Below, piece after piece: positions 16,077 through 18,809 of a stretch of 18,809 nucleotides of DNA (its first letter is position 1; every line of letters starts with the position of its first letter). The notes beneath the pieces are model-generated. The model worked only from the letters and a program-made list of their open reading frames with translations. It had not been told where the DNA came from and searched no databases. This DNA comes from Proteiniphilum sp. Lineage in GTDB: Bacteria; Bacteroidota; Bacteroidia; Bacteroidales; Dysgonomonadaceae. Location of the stretch: contig JAIRSV010000173.1 of assembly GCA_031255275.1 (NCBI GenBank), positions 1 through 18,809 of the forward strand, given 5' to 3'. The position numbers and the translations under genes are program-made.

Positions 16077-18524
16077 ATGAACAGAAAAGTATACATCTCC
16101 GCGATCCTCGCCCTGACCTTCATTACGGCGGGATACGCACAGGTTTCGTTCGGAAAGCCCGAGAAATTAAACAAAGAGTGGTATTTCACCCTGGAGAACG
16201 CGGACGACAGGCCTGTATCCGAATTTAACGCTCCTCAGTGGCAGAAAACAGACCTGCCTCACGACTGGAGCGTGAAGGAACCGCTAAGCCCCACGCTGGC
16301 CAGCGCCACAGGCTACCTCCCCGGCGGCATCGGCTGGTATGGCAAAAACCTGTCAGTCCCCAAAGAATGGGAGGGCGAGAAACTCTTCCTCTACTTCGAA
16401 GGCGTCTACAACCGCAGCGAAGTGTTTTTCAACGGACACTCACTGGGCAAACGCCCCAACGGATACATATCATTTATGTATGACGCCACGCCCCATGTCC
16501 GCTACGGGGAAGACAACCGCATCACCGTTCGCGTCGACCACAGCCGGAGCGCCGACTCCCGGTGGTATACCGGCTCGGGCATCTACCGCAACGTATGGGT
16601 GATCCGCTCCGGCCCCGTCCACATCGCACAGTGGGGGGTATACGCCCGGCCGTCGGTCGAAAAAAACAGGGGCATACTCAAGGTCGAAGTGGAAATCGAA
16701 AACGAATCGGATACCCGCTCCGCACTCACCGTCGAAAGCAATCTCTATGACCCTTCGGGAACACGAGTGGCAAACAGTTCCGGCAGAGTGCACGTCGCCT
16801 CGGGCGCAAAAGGCAAAATAAACCTTGATTTGCGGGTGAACAGGCCCTTGCTGTGGAGTGTGGACACCCCCGCACTTTATACGCTTGAGACGAGAGTACT
16901 GGATAACGGAAGGGAGATAGACCGTACCTCCACAACCACCGGTTTCCGCACCTTTACGTTCGATCCCGACAAAGGCTTCGCACTGAACGGCCGGTGGATG
17001 AAGATGAAGGGCGTCTGCCTTCACCACGACGCCGGAGTGCTGGGCGCCGCCGTCCCGCGGGAAGTGTGGCGTCGGCGGCTGCTTGCGCTGAAGGAAACGG
17101 GATGCAACGCCATACGCACCAGCCACAACCCGCAGGCGCCCGATCTGTATGAACTGTGCGACGAACTCGGGATGCTGGTGCTGAATGAGGCCTTTGACGA
17201 GTGGGAATTTCCGAAACGCAAATGGATCAAAGGCTGGAACGTGGGCAAGCCGCTTTACGAAGGCTCTTATGACTTTTTTGAAGAGTGGGGCGAACGGGAT
17301 CTGGCCGATATGGTGCGCCGCGACCGGAATCACCCCTCGGTTTTTGCCTGGAGCATCGGCAACGAGGTAGATTATCCGAATGACCCGTATTCGCACCCCG
17401 TTCTCGACGGGGGAAAGGATACCGGATTCACCCAGCCCGTCTTCGGCGGATACAGAAAGGAGGCCCCCGACGCCATGCGCCTCGGCGGTATCGCCATGCG
17501 CCTGGCGAGAGTGGTAAGAGAACACGATCCCACGCGTCCGGTCACGGCCGGCCTGGCCGGAGTAGCCATGTCGAACCGGACGGAATATCCCGGCGTGCTG
17601 GACATTGCCGGCTACAACTATACGGAAAGCTTCTATGTCAGCGACCACGGGGAATATCCGGACAGGGTGATCTACGGAAGTGAAACCGGTCACAGCATGG
17701 AGGCCTGGAAGGCGGTGGCGGAGAACGAACATATCTTCGGCCAGTTCCTGTGGACAGGCATTGATTACCTGGGTGAATCGGGACGCTGGCCCTCACGCGG
17801 ATTTTATTCCGGACTCCTTGACTTCGGAGGATTCATCAAACCGCGAGGACACTTTCGACAATCGTTATGGAGCGATAAGCCGATGGCCCGTACGGGCACC
17901 TGGCCGGTTACGCAGCAGAGTGCGGCAGACGCCCTTTCGCAGGACGCCCACCCCGTCTGGAATTACAAAGAGGGGCAGATGATACGCACAGTATGCTATA
18001 CCAATGCGGCGCAGGCGCGTCTGGAGCTGAACGGTCAACCTGCGGGCGAAACGAAGCCTTATGACGACAGGACGGGGATCATCTTCTGGGACATACCCTT
18101 CCGTCCCGGCACGCTGGAGGTGATCGGAATGGACAGGACGGGAAAAGAAACAGTACGTCACGCCATACAGACCTCCACACACCCGTATGCGATCCGGGTA
18201 GAAGAGAGCGTTGCCGAAATATCTTCAGACGAAGGTCTGGCCTGCATAACCCTTCAGGTAGTAGATGAAAGCGGAATTCCGGTCATGCTTTCCGACGACG
18301 AGATAACCTGTACGATTCACGGACCCGCCCGTCTTTTAGGGTTGGAATCCGGCAACAATCACGACATGTCCGATTATACGGATAACCGTCACCGGGTATA
18401 TCTCGGACGTCTTTTAGCCTATATACAGTCCACCGGCGAATCCGGGCACGTCAAAATCGACTTTACCTCCCCGTGGCTCAAAGGAGCAGAAGTAGAAATA
18501 CGTGTCGGGGAGAAGCTTCATTAA
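16077..18524 (+). CDS. Glycoside hydrolase family 2, beta-galactosidase type
   Basis: An 815-residue exo-acting retaining enzyme. A signal peptide without lipobox (first 21 residues, ending AGYA|Q) points to the periplasm. Domains: sugar-binding jelly roll (about 28-180, with WYFTLENADD and GGIGWYGK), Ig-like domain (185-292), TIM barrel (about 295-600), then C-terminal beta domains (about 620-695 and 705-812). The family signature NAIRTSHNPQAPDLYELCDE is at 344-363. The acid/base is E430 in WSIGNEVDYP and the nucleophile E536 in YGSETGHS. The barrel and C-terminal layout resemble Bacteroidota beta-galactosidases; other beta-glycosidase specificities occur in GH2, so the sugar is not certain. 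It lies 21 bases after GH30 and closes the operon. Its TAA stop at 18522-18524 runs straight into the repeat that follows. Likely role: trimming of imported oligosaccharides. Confidence 0.93.
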   Translation: MNRKVYISAILALTFITAGYAQVSFGKPEKLNKEWYFTLENADDRPVSEFNAPQWQKTDLPHDWSVKEPLSPTLASATGYLPGGIGWYGKNLSVPKEWEGEKLFLYFEGVYNRSEVFFNGHSLGKRPNGYISFMYDATPHVRYGEDNRITVRVDHSRSADSRWYTGSGIYRNVWVIRSGPVHIAQWGVYARPSVEKNRGILKVEVEIENESDTRSALTVESNLYDPSGTRVANSSGRVHVASGAKGKINLDLRVNRPLLWSVDTPALYTLETRVLDNGREIDRTSTTTGFRTFTFDPDKGFALNGRWMKMKGVCLHHDAGVLGAAVPREVWRRRLLALKETGCNAIRTSHNPQAPDLYELCDELGMLVLNEAFDEWEFPKRKWIKGWNVGKPLYEGSYDFFEEWGERDLADMVRRDRNHPSVFAWSIGNEVDYPNDPYSHPVLDGGKDTGFTQPVFGGYRKEAPDAMRLGGIAMRLARVVREHDPTRPVTAGLAGVAMSNRTEYPGVLDIAGYNYTESFYVSDHGEYPDRVIYGSETGHSMEAWKAVAENEHIFGQFLWTGIDYLGESGRWPSRGFYSGLLDFGGFIKPRGHFRQSLWSDKPMARTGTWPVTQQSAADALSQDAHPVWNYKEGQMIRTVCYTNAAQARLELNGQPAGETKPYDDRTGIIFWDIPFRPGTLEVIGMDRTGKETVRHAIQTSTHPYAIRVEESVAEISSDEGLACITLQVVDESGIPVMLSDDEITCTIHGPARLLGLESGNNHDMSDYTDNRHRVYLGRLLAYIQSTGESGHVKIDFTSPWLKGAEVEIRVGEKLH

Positions 18525-18632
18525 TGGACAGTGGAAAGTTGACAGTTGAAAATGTTTTGAAGAGCGTCAAAAACAACCAGCTCGGGGAGCGCCGGAGCTG
18601 GTTTTCACATCATCACATTGTCACATTTCCAT
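18523..18632 (+). repeat. Composite intergenic repeat, right copy
   Basis: AATGGACAGT at 18523 onward, then GTTGACAGTTGAAAATG to 18555, a spacer, the hairpin module at 18573-18605, and CACATCATCACATTGTCACA. The first two modules match the minus strand of 141-270 with few differences. The repeat begins within the stop codon of the GH2 gene. Confidence 0.6.
18573..18605. terminator. Hairpin module copy 2, likely operon terminator
   Basis: AACCAGCTC (18575-18583) pairs perfectly with GAGCTGGTT (18595-18603) around an 11-base loop and is followed by two further T bases. It lies 50 bases after the GH2 stop and is the first strong stem downstream. The T-tract is short, so termination is plausible rather than certain. 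Confidence 0.5.
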
Positions 18633-18664
18633 ATCGACCATATTTCGGGAAGCATCCACGAGCT

Positions 18665-18705
18665 TTTCGGAGCCCACTCCAAGACTTTCGGAGCCCACTC
18701 CAAGA
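18665..18705. repeat. Two 21-bp tandem units
   Basis: TTTCGGAGCCCACTCCAAGA stands at 18665-18684 and again, unchanged, at 18686-18705. Each unit contains the small inverted element GGAG-CCCA-CTCC. No coding frame uses it. Confidence 0.75.
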
Positions 18706-18723
18706 ATTAAAATCAGTTAGGGG

Positions 18724-18809
18724 AAAACCAGCTCGGGGAGCGCCGGAGCGGCAAGGGGCGGGAGCACCCGCCCCGACGAGCGATTTCTTTATTAAGCGAT
18801 TTCTTTGCT
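18724..18809. repeat. Hairpin module copy 3 (partial), strong GC hairpin and duplicated 12-mer
   Basis: The left part of the hairpin module reappears at 18724-18749 but its right arm is replaced. Next comes GGGGCGGG-AGCA-CCCGCCCC at 18755-18774, an 8-bp perfect GC-only stem. AGCGATTTCTTT follows twice, at 18779-18790 and 18795-18806. The stem could terminate transcription from either side. No gene is seen up to the window end. Confidence 0.55.

Noticed and set aside
16470..17732. 420-residue minus-strand open frame opposite the GH2 gene
   Set aside because: Antisense shadow produced by GC-rich codon use in a clear GH2 enzyme.
1..18809. Insertion sequence or integrative element
   Set aside because: No transposase, integrase or relaxase is encoded; flanking repeats alone do not show mobility.

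Overview
The window is chromosomal DNA of a member of the Bacteroidota, most likely of the order Bacteroidales. Evidence: a complete SusC/SusD pair, a one-protein hybrid two-component regulator, Bacteroides-type promoter words (TTTG with TAnnTTTG), lack of Shine-Dalgarno sites, and intergenic repeats of a style common in that group. Genus cannot be fixed from the sequence alone.

Layout. 1-398: no gene; dispersed intergenic repeats, then a good housekeeping promoter. 399-3488: a plus-strand group of three genes, tRNA-guanine transglycosylase (tgt, probable TTG start), an LptF/LptG-family permease overlapping it by ATGA, and an exported cyclophilin-type peptidyl-prolyl isomerase. 3570-7628 (minus strand): a 1352-residue hybrid two-component regulator (HTCS) with sensor propellers, histidine kinase, receiver and AraC-type DNA-binding domain in one chain. 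7629-8020: the divergent control region, with two separate repeat systems. 8021-18524: a plus-strand polysaccharide utilization locus (PUL): surface glycan-binding-type lipoprotein, SusC-type TonB-dependent transporter, SusD-type lipoprotein, GH30 glycosidase lipoprotein, and GH2 beta-galactosidase-type enzyme. 18525-18809: repeats and hairpins again.

Likely working model (inference). The binding lipoprotein and SusD capture a glycan at the cell surface. The GH30 lipoprotein cuts it, SusC imports the oligosaccharides, and the periplasmic GH2 enzyme trims them. The HTCS senses an oligosaccharide in the periplasm and activates the divergent operon. The GH30 plus GH2 content suggests a beta-linked glycan. 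A beta-1,6-galactan-type side chain is one candidate and a beta-1,6-glucan another; the sequence does not settle it.

Points most worth a second look: a 22-bp-spaced cluster of four AAATCNTG half-sites, in two opposed pairs, between the regulator and the operon; three 23-bp tandem units that would form GGA-presenting hairpins in the regulator's leader RNA; an 11-bp perfect hairpin between susD and the GH30 gene; a GH30 signal peptide built from simple-sequence DNA; and inverted copies of a composite repeat on both sides of the 18-kb gene block. No mobile-element genes, CRISPR array, tRNA or rRNA were found.
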